Shown here: positions 1 to 12,999 of the stretch, piece after piece
Position numbering within the stretch: the stretch's first letter is position 1
Layout: each line of letters starts with the position of its first letter
Origin: Muraenolepis orangiensis
Taxonomy: Eukaryota > Chordata > Actinopteri > Gadiformes > Muraenolepididae
Assembly (NCBI GenBank): GCA_027704905.1
Contig: JANIIK010000784.1
Span: 53,274-117,273 of the forward strand
DNA length: 64,000 bases
Direction: 5' to 3'
Notes under the pieces: generated by a model
Told to the model about the DNA's origin: nothing
Databases searched by the model: none
Seen by the model: only the letters and a program-made list of their open reading frames with translations
Position numbers and translations under genes: made by a program

Positions 1-1636
1 TTCGGATTGGAGATGGAGTGTGTGAGGGTCAGGACCAGTGCTTTTAGTCATACACTCATCCGACATTGTGTGGCTATATTCGGATTGGAGATGGAGTGTG
101 TGTAGGGGTGAGGACCAGTGCTTGTAGTCAAACATTCATCTGACATTGAGTGCCTATTTTCGGATTGGAGATGGAGTGTGTGGGGGTCAGGACCAGTGCT
201 CAAAGTCATACACTATCCAACATTGAGTGACTATTTTCGGATTGGAGATGGAGTGTGTGGGGGTCAGGACCAGTGCTCATAGTCATACACCTATCCGACA
301 TTGTGTGCCTATATTCAGATTGGAGATGGAGTGTGTGTGGGGGTCAGGACCAGTGCTTTTAGTCAAACATTCATCCGACATTGTGTGCCTATATTCGGAT
401 TGGAGATGAAGTGTGTGTGGGGTCAGGACCAGTGGTCATAGTCATACACTTATCCGACATTGTGTGACTATTTTCGGATGGGAGATGGAGTGTGTGTGAG
501 GGTCAGGACCAGTGCTTTTAGTCAAACATTCATCCAACATTGTGTGCCTAAATTCGTATTGGAGATGGAGTGTGTGGGGGTAAGGACCAGTGCTCATAGT
601 CATACACTTATCCAACATTGTGTGCCTATATTCGGATTGGAGATGGAGTGTGTGTGGGGTCAGGACCAGTGGTCATAGTCATACACTTATCCGACATTGT
701 GTGACTATTTTCGGATGGGAGATGGAGTGTGTGTGAGGGTCAGGACCAGTGCTTTTAGTCATACACTCATCCGACATTGTGTGGCTATATTCGGATTGGA
801 GATGGAGTGTGTGTAGGGGTGAGGACCAGTGCTTGTAGTCAAACATTCATCCGACATTGTGTGCCTATATTCAGATTTGAGATGGAGTGTGTGTGGGTGT
901 CAGGACCAGTGCTTTTAGTCATACACATATCCGACATTGAGTGCCTATTTTCGGATTGGAGATGGAGTGTGTGGGGGTCAGGACCAGTGCTCAAAGTCAT
1001 ACACTTATCCAACATTGTGTGCCTATATTCGGATTGGAGATGGAGTGTGTGGGGGTCAGGACCAGTGCTCAAAGTCATACACTTATCCAACATTGTGTGC
1101 CTATATTCGGATTGGAGAAGGAGTGTGTGGGGGTCAGGACCAGTGCTTTTAGTCAAACATTCATCCAACATTGTGTGCCTATATTCGGATTGGAGATGGA
1201 GTGTGTGGGGGTCAGGACCAGTGCTTATAGTCATACACTATCCGACATTGAGTGACTATTTTCGGATTGGAGATGGAGTGTGTGGGGGTCAGGACCAGTG
1301 CTCATAGTCATACACCTATCCGACATTGTGTGCCTATATTCGGATTGGAGATGGAGTGTGTGTGGGGGTCAGGACCAGTGCTTTTAGTCAAACATTCATC
1401 TGACATTGTGTGACTATTTTCAGATGGGAGATGGAGTGTGTGTGAGGGTCAGGACCAGTGCTTTTAGTCAAACATTCATCCAACATTGTGTGCCTAAATT
1501 CGTATTGGAGATGGAGTGTGTGGGGGTAAGGACCAGTGCTCATAGTCAGACACTTATCCAACATTGTGTGCCTATATTCGGATTGGAGAAGGAGTGTGTG
1601 TGGGGTCAGGACCAGTGGTCATAGTCATACACTTAT

Positions 1637-4019
1637 CCGACATTGTGTGACTATTTTCGGATGGGAGATGGAGTGTGTGTGAGGGTCAGGACCAGTGCTT
1701 TTAGTCAAACATTCATCCAACATTGTGTGCCTATATTCGGATTGGAGATGGAGTTTGTGGGGGTCAGGACCAGTGTTTTTATTAAACATTCATCCGACAT
1801 TGTGTGCGTATATTCGGATTGGAGATGGAGTTTGTGTGGGGGTCAGGACCAGTGCTTTTAGTTAAACATTCATCCAACATTGAGTGCCTATTTTCGGATT
1901 GGAGATGGAGTGTATTGGGGTCAGGACCAGTGCTCATAGTCATACACTTATCCGACATTGTATGCCTATATTCGGATAGGAGATGGAATGTGTGTGGGGG
2001 TCAGGACCAGTGCTTTTAGTCAAACATTAATCCAAAAATGAGTGCCTATTTTCGGATTGGAGATAGAGTGTGTGTGGGGTCAGGACCAGTGCTCATAGTC
2101 ATACACACATATGACATTGAGTGCCTATTTTCGGATTGGAGATGGAGTGTGTGGGGGTCAGGACCAGTGCTCATAGTCATACACTTATCCGACATTGTGA
2201 GCCTATTTTCGGTATGGAGATGTAGTGTGTGAGGGGGTCAGGACAAGTGCTTTTAGTCTTACACACATCCAACATTGAGTGCCTGTATTCAGATTGGAGA
2301 TGGACTGTGTGGGGGTCAGGACCAGTGCTCATAGTCATACACTTATCCGACATTGTGCGCCTATATTCGGGTTTGAGATGGAGTGTGTGTGGGGGTGAGG
2401 ACCAGTGCTTTTAGTCAAACATTCATCCGACATTGTGTCCCTATATTTGGATTGGAGATGGAGTGTGTGTGGGGATGAGGACCAGTGCTTGTAGTCAAAC
2501 ATTCATCCGACATTGTGTGCCTATATTCGGATTGGAGATGGTGTGTGTGTGGGGTCAGGACCAGTGCTCGTAGTCAAACACTTATCCGACATTGTGTGCC
2601 TATATTCAGATTGTAGATGGAGTGTGTTGGGGTCAGGTCCAGTGCTCATAGTCATACACTTATCCGACATTGAGTGCCTATTTTCGGATGGGAGATGGAG
2701 TGTGTGTGGGGGTCAGGACCAGTGCTTTTAGTCAAACATTCATCCGACATTGTGTACCTATTTTCGGATTGGAGATGGAGTTTGTGGGGGTCAGGACCAG
2801 TGTTTTAATCAAACATTCATCTGACATTGTGTGCCTATATTCGGATTGGAGATGGAGTGTGTGTGGGGGTCAGGACCAGTGCTTTTAGTAAAACATTCAT
2901 CCAACATTGAGTGCCAATTTTCAGATTGGATATGGAGTGTGTTGGGGTCAGGACAAGTGCTCATAGTCATACACTTATCCGACATTGTGTGCCTAAATTT
3001 GGATTGGAGATGGAGTGTGTGTGGGGGTCAGGACCAGTGCTTTAAGTCAAACATTCATCCAACATTGAGTGCCTATTTTCAGATTGGAGATAGAGTGTGT
3101 GTTGGGTCAGGACCAGTGCTCATAGTCATACACTTATCCGACAATGTGTGCCTGTACTCGGAATGGAGATGGAGTGTGTGCAAGGGTGAGGACCAGTGCT
3201 TATAGTCATACAATCATCCGACATTGTGTGCCTGTATTAGGATTGGAGATGGAGTGTGTGTGGGGGTCAGTACCAGTGCTTTTATTCAAACACTCATCCG
3301 ACAGTTTGTGCCCATATTCGGATTGGAGATGGAGTGTGTGTGGGGTCAGGACAAGTGCTCATAGTCATAAACTCATCCGACATTGAGTGCCTCTATTCGG
3401 ATTGGAGATGGAGTGTGTGTGGGTCAGTACCAGTGCTTTTAGTCATACAATCATCCGACATTGTGTGCCTTAATTCGGATTGGAGATGGAGTGTGTGTGG
3501 GGGTCAGTACCAGTGCTTTTAATCATACAATCATCCGACATTGAGTGCATATATTCGGATTGGAGATGGAGTGTGCGTGGGGGTGAGGACCAGTGCTTTT
3601 AATCATACAATCATCCGACATTGAGTGCATATATTCGGATTGGAGATGGAGTGTGCGTGGGGCAGGTCCAGTGCTCATAGTCATACACTCATCCGACATT
3701 GAGTGCCTCTATTCGGATTGGAGATGGAGTGTGTGTGGGTCAGTACCAGTGCTCATAGTCATACACTCATCCGATATTGTGTGGCTATATTCGGATTGGA
3801 GATGGAGTGTACGTGGGGTCAGGTCCAGTGCTCATAGTCATACACTCATCCGACATTGAGTGCCTCTATTCGGATTGGAGATGGAGTGTGTGAGGGTCAG
3901 GACCAGTGCTTTTAGTCATACACTCATCCGACATTGTGTGGCTATATTCGGATTGGAGATGGAGTGTGTGTAGGGGTGAGGACCAGTGCTTGTAGTCAAA
4001 CATTCATCCGACATTGTGT
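1637..4019 (+). repeat. Higher-order block A, copy 1 (about 30 units)
   Basis: The ordered series of variant units here reappears at 5037-7419 with a constant offset of 3400 bp (43 units). Shared landmarks include the GTGTTTTTATTAAAC unit, the AATCCAAAAATGAG unit, the TGTAGTGTGTGAGGGGG unit, the GTGCAAGGGTGAGG unit and the two GTGCGTGGGG units. The match breaks at about 4019, where this copy continues with CAGATTTGAGATGG while the other continues with TACCTATTTTCGG. A few substitutions separate the copies, for example GGACAAGTGC at about 2953 against GGACCAGTGC at about 6353. The block lies within the satellite array and has no coding content that I can support. Confidence 0.85.
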
Positions 4020-5036
4020 GCCTATATTCAGATTTGAGATGGAGTGTGTGTGGGTGTCAGGACCAGTGCTTTTAGTCATACACATATCCGACATTGAGTG
4101 CCTATTTTCGGATTGGAGATGGAGTGTGTGGGGGTCAGGACCAGTGCTCAAAGTCATACACTTATCCAACATTGTGTGCCTATATTCGGATTGGAGATGG
4201 AGTGTGTGGGGGTCAGGACCAGTGCTCAAAGTCATACACTTATCCAACATTGTGTGCCTATATTCGGATTGGAGAAGGAGTGTGTGGGGGTCAGGACCAG
4301 TGCTTTTAGTCAAACATTCATCCAACATTGTGTGCCTATATTCGGATTGGAGATGGAGTGTGTGTGGGGGTCAGGACCAGTGCTTTTAGTCATACATACG
4401 TCCGACATTGAGTGACTATTTTCGGATTGGAGATGGAGTGTGTGGGGGTCAGGACCAGTGCTCATAGTCATACACCTATCCGACATTGTGTGCCTATATT
4501 CGGATTGGAGATGGAGTGTGTGTGGGGGTCAGGACCAGTGCTTTTAGTCAAACATTCATCTGACATTGTGTGACTATTTTCAGATGGGAGATGGAGTGTG
4601 TGTGAGGGTCAGGACCAGTGCTTTTAGTCAAACATTCATCCAACATTGTGTGCCTAAATTCGTATTGGAGATGGAGTGTGTGGGGGTAAGGACCAGTGCT
4701 CATAGTCAGACACTTATCCAACATTGTGTGCCTATATTCGGATTGGAGAAGGAGTGTGTGTGGGGTCAGGACCAGTGGTCATAGTCATACACTTATCCGA
4801 CATTGTGTGACTATTTTCGGATGGGAGATGGAGTGTGTGTGAGGGTCAGGACCAGTGCTTTTAGTCATACACTCATCCGACATTGTGTGGCTATATTCGG
4901 ATTGGAGATGGAGTGTGTGTAGGGGTGAGGACCAGTGCTTGTAGTCAAACATTCATCCGACATTGTGTGCCTATATTCAGATTTGAGATGGAGTGTGTGT
5001 GGGTGTCAGGACCAGTGCTTTTAGTCATACACATAT

Positions 5037-7419
5037 CCGACATTGTGTGACTATTTTCGGATGGGAGATGGAGTGTGTGTGAGGGTCAGGACCAGTGCTT
5101 TTAGTCAAACATTCATCCAACATTGTGTGCCTATATTCGGATTGGAGATGGAGTTTGTGGGGGTCAGGACCAGTGTTTTTATTAAACATTCATCCGACAT
5201 TGTGTGCGTATATTCGGATTGGAGATGGAGTTTGTGTGGGGGTCAGGACCAGTGCTTTTAGTCAAACATTCATCCAACATTGAGTGCCTATTTTCGGATT
5301 GGAGATGGAGTGTATTGGGGTCAGGACCAGTGCTCATAGTCATACACTTATCCGACATTGTATGCCTATATTCGGATAGGAGATGGAATGTGTGTGGGGG
5401 TCAGGACCAGTGCTTTTAGTCAAACATTAATCCAAAAATGAGTGCCTATTTTCGGATTGGAGATAGAGTGTGTGTGGGGTCAGGACCAGTGCTCATAGTC
5501 ATACACACATATGACATTGAGTGCCTATTTTCGGATTGGAGATGGAGTGTGTGGGGGTCAGGACCAGTGCTCATAGTCATACACTTATCCGACATTGTGA
5601 GCCTATTTTCGGTATGGAGATGTAGTGTGTGAGGGGGTCAGGACAAGTGCTTTTAGTCTTACACACATCCAACATTGAGTGCCTGTATTCGGATTGGAGA
5701 TGGACTGTGTGGGGGTCAGGACCAGTGCTCATAGTCATACACTTATCCGACATTGTGCGCCTATATTCGGGTTTGAGATGGAGTGTGTGTGGGGGTGAGG
5801 ACCAGTGCTTTTAGTCAAACATTCATCCGACATTGTGTCCCTATATTTGGATTGGAGATGGAGTGTGTGTGGGGATGAGGACCAGTGCTTGTAGTCAAAC
5901 ATTCATCCGACATTGTGTGCCTATATTCGGATTGGAGATGGTGTGTGTGTGGGGTCAGGACCAGTGCTCGTAGTCAAACACTTATCCGACATTGTGTGCC
6001 TATATTCAGATTGTAGATGGAGTGTGTTGGGGTCAGGTCCAGTGCTCATAGTCATACACTTATCCGACATTGAGTGCCTATTTTCGGATGGGAGATGGAG
6101 TGTGTGTGGGGGTCAGGACCAGTGCTTTTAGTCAAACATTCATCCGACATTGTGTACCTATTTTCGGATTGGAGATGGAGTTTGTGGGGGTCAGGACCAG
6201 TGTTTTAATCAAACATTCATCTGACATTGTGTGCCTATATTCGGATTGGAGATGGAGTGTGTGTGGGGGTCAGGACCAGTGCTTTTAGTAAAACATTCAT
6301 CCAACATTGAGTGCCAATTTTCAGATTGGATATGGAGTGTGTTGGGGTCAGGACCAGTGCTCATAGTCATACACTTATCCGACATTGTGTGCCTAAATTT
6401 GGATTGGAGATGGAGTGTGTGTGGGGGTCAGGACCAGTGCTTTAAGTCAAACATTCATCCAACATTGAGTGCCTATTTTCAGATTGGAGATAGAGTGTGT
6501 GTTGGGTCAGGACCAGTGCTCATAGTCATACACTTATCCGACAATGTGTGCCTGTACTCGGAATGGAGATGGAGTGTGTGCAAGGGTGAGGACCAGTGCT
6601 TTTAGTCATACAATCATCCGACATTGTGTGCCTGTATTAGGATTGGAGATGGAGTGTGTGTGGGGGTCAGTACCAGTGCTTTTAGTCAAACACTCATCCG
6701 ACAGTTTGTGCCCATATTCGGATTGGAGATGGAGTGTGTGTGGGGTCAGGACAAGTGCTCATAGTCATAAACTCATCCGACATTGAGTGCCTCTATTCGG
6801 ATTGGAGATGGAGTGTGTGTGGGTCAGTACCAGTGCTTTTAGTCATACAATCATCCGACATTGTGTGCCTTAATTCGGATTGGAGATGGAGTGTGTGTGG
6901 GGGTCAGTACCAGTGCTTTTAATCATACAATCATCCGACATTGAGTGCATATATTCGGATTGGAGATGGAGTGTGCGTGGGGGTGAGGACCAGTGCTTTT
7001 AATCATACAATCATCCGACATTGAGTGCATATATTCGGATTGGAGATGGAGTGTGCGTGGGGCAGGTCCAGTGCTCATAGTCATACACTCATCCGACATT
7101 GAGTGCCTCTATTCGGATTGGAGATGGAGTGTGTGTGGGTCAGTACCAGTGCTCATAGTCATACACTCATCCGATATTGTGTGGCTATATTCGGATTGGA
7201 GATGGAGTGTACGTGGGGTCAGGTCCAGTGCTCATAGTCATACACTCATCCGACATTGAGTGCCTCTATTCGGATTGGAGATGGAGTGTGTGAGGGTCAG
7301 GACCAGTGCTTTTAGTCATACACTCATCCGACATTGTGTGGCTATATTCGGATTGGAGATGGAGTGTGTGTAGGGGTGAGGACCAGTGCTTGTAGTCAAA
7401 CATTCATCCGACATTGTGT
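5037..7419 (+). repeat. Higher-order block A, copy 2
   Basis: This is the second copy of the block at 1637-4019 (offset 3400 bp). The 1.0 kb between the two copies, 4020-5036, repeats material from about 863-1690, so the region looks like the product of more than one unequal exchange. The last part of this copy, from about 6150, is itself tandemly duplicated by 1264 bp into 7414-8670. Confidence 0.85.
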
Positions 7420-8670
7420 ACCTATTTTCGGATTGGAGATGGAGTTTGTGGGGGTCAGGACCAGTGTTTTAATCAAACATTCATCTGACATTGTGTGCCT
7501 ATATTCGGATTGGAGATGGAGTGTGTGTGGGGGTCAGGACCAGTGCTTTTAGTAAAACATTCATCCAACATTGAGTGCCAATTTTCAGATTGGATATGGA
7601 GTGTGTTGGGGTCAGGACCAGTGCTCATAGTCATACACTTATCCGACATTGTGTGCCTAAATTTGGATTGGAGATGGAGTGTGTGTGGGGGTCAGGACCA
7701 GTGCTTTAAGTCAAACATTCATCCAACATTGAGTGCCTATTTTCAGATTGGAGATAGAGTGTGTGTTGGGTCAGGACCAGTGCTCATAGTCATACACTTA
7801 TCCGACAATGTGTGCCTGTACTCGGAATGGAGATGGAGTGTGTGCAAGGGTGAGGACCAGTGCTTTTAGTCATACAATCATCCGACATTGTGTGCCTGTA
7901 TTAGGATTGGAGATGGAGTGTGTGTGGGGGTCAGTACCAGTGCTTTTAGTCAAACACTCATCCGACAGTTTGTGCCCATATTCGGATTGGAGATGGAGTG
8001 TGTGTGGGGTCAGGACAAGTGCTCATAGTCATAAACTCATCCGACATTGAGTGCCTCTATTCGGATTGGAGATGGAGTGTGTGTGGGTCAGTACCAGTGC
8101 TTTTAGTCATACAATCATCCGACATTGTGTGCCTTAATTCGGATTGGAGATGGAGTGTGTGTGGGGGTCAGTACCAGTGCTTTTAATCATACAATCATCC
8201 GACATTGAGTGCATATATTCGGATTGGAGATGGAGTGTGCGTGGGGGTGAGGACCAGTGCTTTTAATCATACAATCATCCGACATTGAGTGCATATATTC
8301 GGATTGGAGATGGAGTGTGCGTGGGGCAGGTCCAGTGCTCATAGTCATACACTCATCCGACATTGAGTGCCTCTATTCGGATTGGAGATGGAGTGTGTGT
8401 GGGTCAGTACCAGTGCTCATAGTCATACACTCATCCGATATTGTGTGGCTATATTCGGATTGGAGATGGAGTGTACGTGGGGTCAGGTCCAGTGCTCATA
8501 GTCATACACTCATCCGACATTGAGTGCCTCTATTCGGATTGGAGATGGAGTGTGTGAGGGTCAGGACCAGTGCTTTTAGTCATACACTCATCCGACATTG
8601 TGTGGCTATATTCGGATTGGAGATGGAGTGTGTGTAGGGGTGAGGACCAGTGCTTGTAGTCAAACATTCA
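6150..8670 (+). repeat. 1264-bp tandem segmental duplication (16 units x 2)
   Basis: Sequence from about 6150 to 7413 is followed immediately by a second copy from 7414 to about 8670. Matching landmarks are separated by 1264 bp throughout, including the stretches that begin at 6231 and 7495, 6544 and 7808, and 6993 and 8257. At 7414 a unit with the GTAGGGGTGAGG..CTTGTAGTCAAAC signature is joined directly to the TGTGTACCTATTTTCGG unit that starts the block. This is the junction expected from unequal crossing-over in register with the 79-bp unit. Confidence 0.85.
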
Positions 8671-9678
8671 TCTGACATTGAGTGCCTATTTTCGGAATGG
8701 AGATGGAGTGTGTGGGGGTCAGGACCAGTGCTCAAAGTCATACACTTATCCAACATTGTGTGCCTATATTCGGATTGGAGATGGAGTGTGTGGGGGTCAG
8801 GACCAGTGCTCAAAGTCATACACTTATCCAACATTGTGTGCCTATATTCGGATTGGAGAAGGAGTGTGTGGGGGTCAGGACCAGTGCTTTTAGTCAAACA
8901 TTCATCCAACATTGTGTGCCTATATTCGGATTGGAGATGGAGTGTGTGTGGGGGTCAGGACCAGTGCTTTTAGTCATACATACGTCCGACATTGAGTGAC
9001 TATTTTCGGATTGGAGATGGAGTGTGTGGGGGTCAGGACCAGTGCTCATAGTCATACACTCATCCGATATTGTGTGGCTATATTCGGATTGGAGATGGAG
9101 TGTACGTGGGGTCAGGTCCAGTGCTCATAGTCATACACTCATCCGACATTGAGTGCCTCTATTCGGATTGGAGATGGAGTGTGTGAGGGTCAGGACCAGT
9201 GCTTTTAGTCATACACTCATCCGACATTGTGTGGCTATATTCGGATTGGAGATGGAGTGTGTGTAGGGGTGAGGACCAGTGCTTGTAGTCAAACATTCAT
9301 CTGACATTGAGTGCCTATTTTCGGAATGGAGATGGAGTGTGTGGGGGTCAGGACCAGTGCTCAAAGTCATACACTTATCCAACATTGTGTGCCTATATTC
9401 GGATTGGAGATGGAGTGTGTGGGGGTCAGGACCAGTGCTCAAAGTCATACACTTATCCAACATTGTGTGCCTATATTCGGATTGGAGAAGGAGTGTGTGG
9501 GGGTCAGGACCAGTGCTTTTAGTCAAACATTCATCCAACATTGTGTGCCTATATTCGGATTGGAGATGGAGTGTGTGTGGGGGTCAGGACCAGTGCTTTT
9601 AGTCATACATACGTCCGACATTGAGTGACTATTTTCGGATTGGAGATGGAGTGTGTGGGGGTCAGGACCAGTGCTCAT
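8421..9678 (+). repeat. 629-bp tandem segmental duplication (8 units x 2)
   Basis: Eight units at about 8421-9049 are repeated at about 9050-9678 with a constant offset of 629 bp. The pair shares the GATATTGTGTGGC unit, the GTACGTGGGGTCAGGTCC unit, two CTCAAAGTCATAC units, the GGAGAAGGAG unit and the unusual ACATACGTCCGAC unit. The copies look almost base-for-base identical by eye, which suggests a recent duplication. Confidence 0.85.
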
Positions 9679-10700
9679 AGTCATACACCTATCCGACATT
9701 GTGTGCCTATATTCAGATTGGAGATGGAGTGTGTGTGGGGGTCAGGACCAGTGCTTTTAGTCAAACATTCATCCGACATTGTGTGCCTATATTCGGATTG
9801 GAGATGAAGTGTGTGTGGGGTCAGGACCAGTGGTCATAGTCATACACTTATCCGACATTGTGTGACTATTTTCGGATGGGAGATGGAGTGTGTGTGAGGG
9901 TCAGGACCAGTGCTTTTAGTCAAACATTCATCCAACATTGTGTGCCTAAATTCGTATTGGAGATGGAGTGTGTGGGGGTAAGGACCAGTGCTCATAGTCA
10001 TACACTTATCCAACATTGTGTGCCTATATTCGGATTGGAGATGGAGTGTGTGTGGGGTCAGGACCAGTGGTCATAGTCATATACTTATCCGACATTGTGT
10101 GACTATTTTCGGATGGGAGATGGAGTGTGTGTGAGGGTCAGGACCAGTGCTTTTAGTCATACACTCATCCGACATTGTGTGGCTATATTCGGATTGGAGA
10201 TGGAGTGTGTGTAGGGGTGAGGACCAGTGCTTGTAGTCAAACATTCATCCGACATTGTGTGCCTATATTCAGATTTGAGATGGAGTGTGTGTGGGTGTCA
10301 GGACCAGTGCTTTTAGTCATACACATATCCGACATTGAGTGCCTATTTTCGGATTGGAGATGGAGTGTGTGGGGGTCAGGACCAGTGCTCAAAGTCATAC
10401 ACTTATCCAACATTGTGTGCCTATATTCGGATTGGAGATGGAGTGTGTGGGGGTCAGGACCAGTGCTAAAAGTCATACACTTATCCAACATTGTGTGCCT
10501 ATATTCGGATTGGAGAAGGAGTGTGTGGGGGTCAGGACCAGTGCTTTTAGTCAAACATTCATCCAACATTGTGTGCCTATTTTCGGATTGGAGATGGAGT
10601 GTGTGGGGGTCAGGACCAGTGCTCATAGTCATACACCTATCCGACATTGTGTGCCTATATTCGGATTGGAGATGGAGTGTGTGTGGGGGTCAGGACCAGT
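9050..10700 (+). repeat. Higher-order block B, copy 1
   Basis: This ordered series recurs at about 13000-14650 with an offset of 3950 bp (50 units), and its later part, from about 9625, also matches 227-1307 (offset 9398 bp). Near its end the copies differ by a few units, so the offset changes from 3950 to about 4027 for the sequence around 10727 and 14754. The copy carries small private differences, such as CTAAAAGTC at about 10465 where the other copies have CTCAAAGTC. Confidence 0.8.
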
Positions 10701-11279
10701 GCTTTTAGTCAAACATTCATCTGACATTGTGTGACTATTTTCAGATGGGAGATGGAGTGTGTGTGAGGGTCAGGACCAGTGCTTTTAGTCAAACATTCAT
10801 CCAACATTGTGTGCCTAAATTCGTATTGGAGATGGAGTGTGTGGGGGTAAGGACCAGTGCTCATAGTCAGACACTTATCCAACATTGTGTGCCTATATTC
10901 GGATTGGAGAAGGAGTGTGTGTGGGGTCAGGACCAGTGGTCATAGTCATACACTTATCCGACATTGTGTGACTATTTTCGGATGGGAGATGGAGTGTGTG
11001 TGAGGGTCAGGACCAGTGCTTTTAGTCATACACTCATCCGACATTGTGTGGCTATATTCGGATTGGAGATGGAGTGTGTGTAGGGGTGAGGACCAGTGCT
11101 TGTAGTCAAACATTCATCCGACATTGTGTGCCTATATTCAGATTTGAGATGGAGTGTGTGTGGGTGTCAGGACCAGTGCTTTTAGTCATACACATATCCG
11201 ACATTGTGTGACTATTTTCGGATGGGAGATGGAGTGTGTGTGAGGGTCAGGACCAGTGCTCATAGTCATACACTTATCC

Positions 11280-12540
11280 GACATTGTATGCCTATATTCG
11301 GATAGGAGATGGAATGTGTGTGGGGGTCAGGACCAGTGCTTTTAGTCAAACATTAATCCAAAAATGAGTGCCTATTTTCGGATTGGAGATAGAGTGTGTG
11401 TGGGGTCAGGACCAGTGCTCATAGTCATACACACATATGACATTGAGTGCCTATTTTCGGATTGGAGATGGAGTGTGTGGGGGTCAGGACCAGTGCTCAT
11501 AGTCATACACTTATCCGACATTGTGAGCCTATTTTCGGTATGGAGATGTAGTGTGTGAGGGGGTCAGGACAAGTGCTTTTAGTCTTACACACATCCAACA
11601 TTGAGTGCCTGTATTCGGATTGGAGATGGACTGTGTGGGGGTCAGGACCAGTGCTCATAGTCATACACTTATCCGACATTGTGCGCCTATATTCGGGTTT
11701 GAGATGGAGTGTGTGTGGGGGTGAGGACCAGTGCTTTTAGTCAAACATTCATCCGACATTGTGTCCCTATATTTGGATTGGAGATGGAGTGTGTGTGGGG
11801 ATGAGGACCAGTGCTTGTAGTCAAACATTCATCCGACATTGTGTGCCTATATTCGGATTGGAGATGGTGTGTGTGTGGGGTCAGGACCAGTGCTCGTAGT
11901 CAAACACTTATCCGACATTGTGTGCCTATATTCAGATTGTAGATGGAGTGTGTTGGGGTCAGGTCCAGTGCTCATAGTCATACACTTATCCGACATTGAG
12001 TGCCTATTTTCGGATGGGAGATGGAGTGTGTGTGGGGGTCAGGACCAGTGCTTTTAGTCAAACATTCATCCGACATTGTGTACCTATTTCGGATTGGAGA
12101 TGGAGTTTGTGGGGGTCAGGACCAGTGTTTTAATCAAACATTCATCTGACATTGTGTGCCTATATTCGGATTGGAGATGGAGTGTGTGTGGGGGTCAGGA
12201 CCAGTGCTTTTAGTAAAACATTCATCCAACATTGAGTGCCAATTTTCAGATTGGATATGGAGTGTGTTGGGGTCAGGACCAGTGCTCATAGTCATACACT
12301 TATCCGACATTGTGTGCCTAAATTTGGATTGGAGATGGAGTGTGTGTGGGGTCAGGACCAGTGCTTAAGTCAAACATTCATCCAACATTGAGTGCCTATT
12401 TTCAGATTGGAGATAGAGTGTGTGTTGGGTCAGGACCAGTGCTCATAGTCATACACTTATCCGACAATGTGTGCCTGTACTCGGAATGGAGATGGAGTGT
12501 GTGCAAGGGTGAGGACCAGTGCTTTTAGTCATACAATCAT
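11280..12540 (+). repeat. Partial block A copy with a shared one-base deletion
   Basis: The unit order here matches part of block A (for example 11364 with 5438, offset 5926). At about 12083 it has ACCTATTTCGG with three Ts, where 2757 and 6157 have four. The same three-T form occurs at about 51267, in the block 39.2 kb away. The copy has its own change at about 12364, where CTTTAAGTC is shortened to CTTAAGTC. Confidence 0.75.
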
Positions 12541-12999
12541 CCGACATTGTGTGCCTGTATTAGGATTGGAGATGGAGTGTGTGTGGGGGTCAGTACCAGT
12601 GCTTTTAGTCAAACACTCATCCGACAGTTTGTGCCCATATTCGGATTGGAGATGGAGTGTGTGTGGGGTCAGGACAAGTGCTCATAGTCATAAACTCATC
12701 CGACATTGAGTGCCTCTATTCGGATTGGAGATGGAGTGTGTGGGGGTCAGTACCAGTGCTTTAAGTCATACAATCATCCGACATTGAGTGCATATATTCG
12801 GATTGGAGATGGAGTGTGCGTGGGGGTGAGGACCAGTGCTTTTAATCATACAATCATCCGACATTGAGTGCATATATTCGGATTGGAGATGGAGTGTGCG
12901 TGGGGCAGGTCCAGTGCTCATAGTCATACACTCATCCGACATTGAGTGCCTCTATTCGGATTGGAGATGGAGTGTGTGTGGGTCAGTACCAGTGCTCAT

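Noticed and set aside
839..1234. Minus-strand open frames of 110-136 codons with a repeating STGPDPHTLHLQSEYRHT pattern
   Set aside because: These are the reverse translation of successive 78-bp units; they recur wherever such units cluster (for example 3996, 8580, 9209, 13159) and end when a unit of other length shifts the frame.
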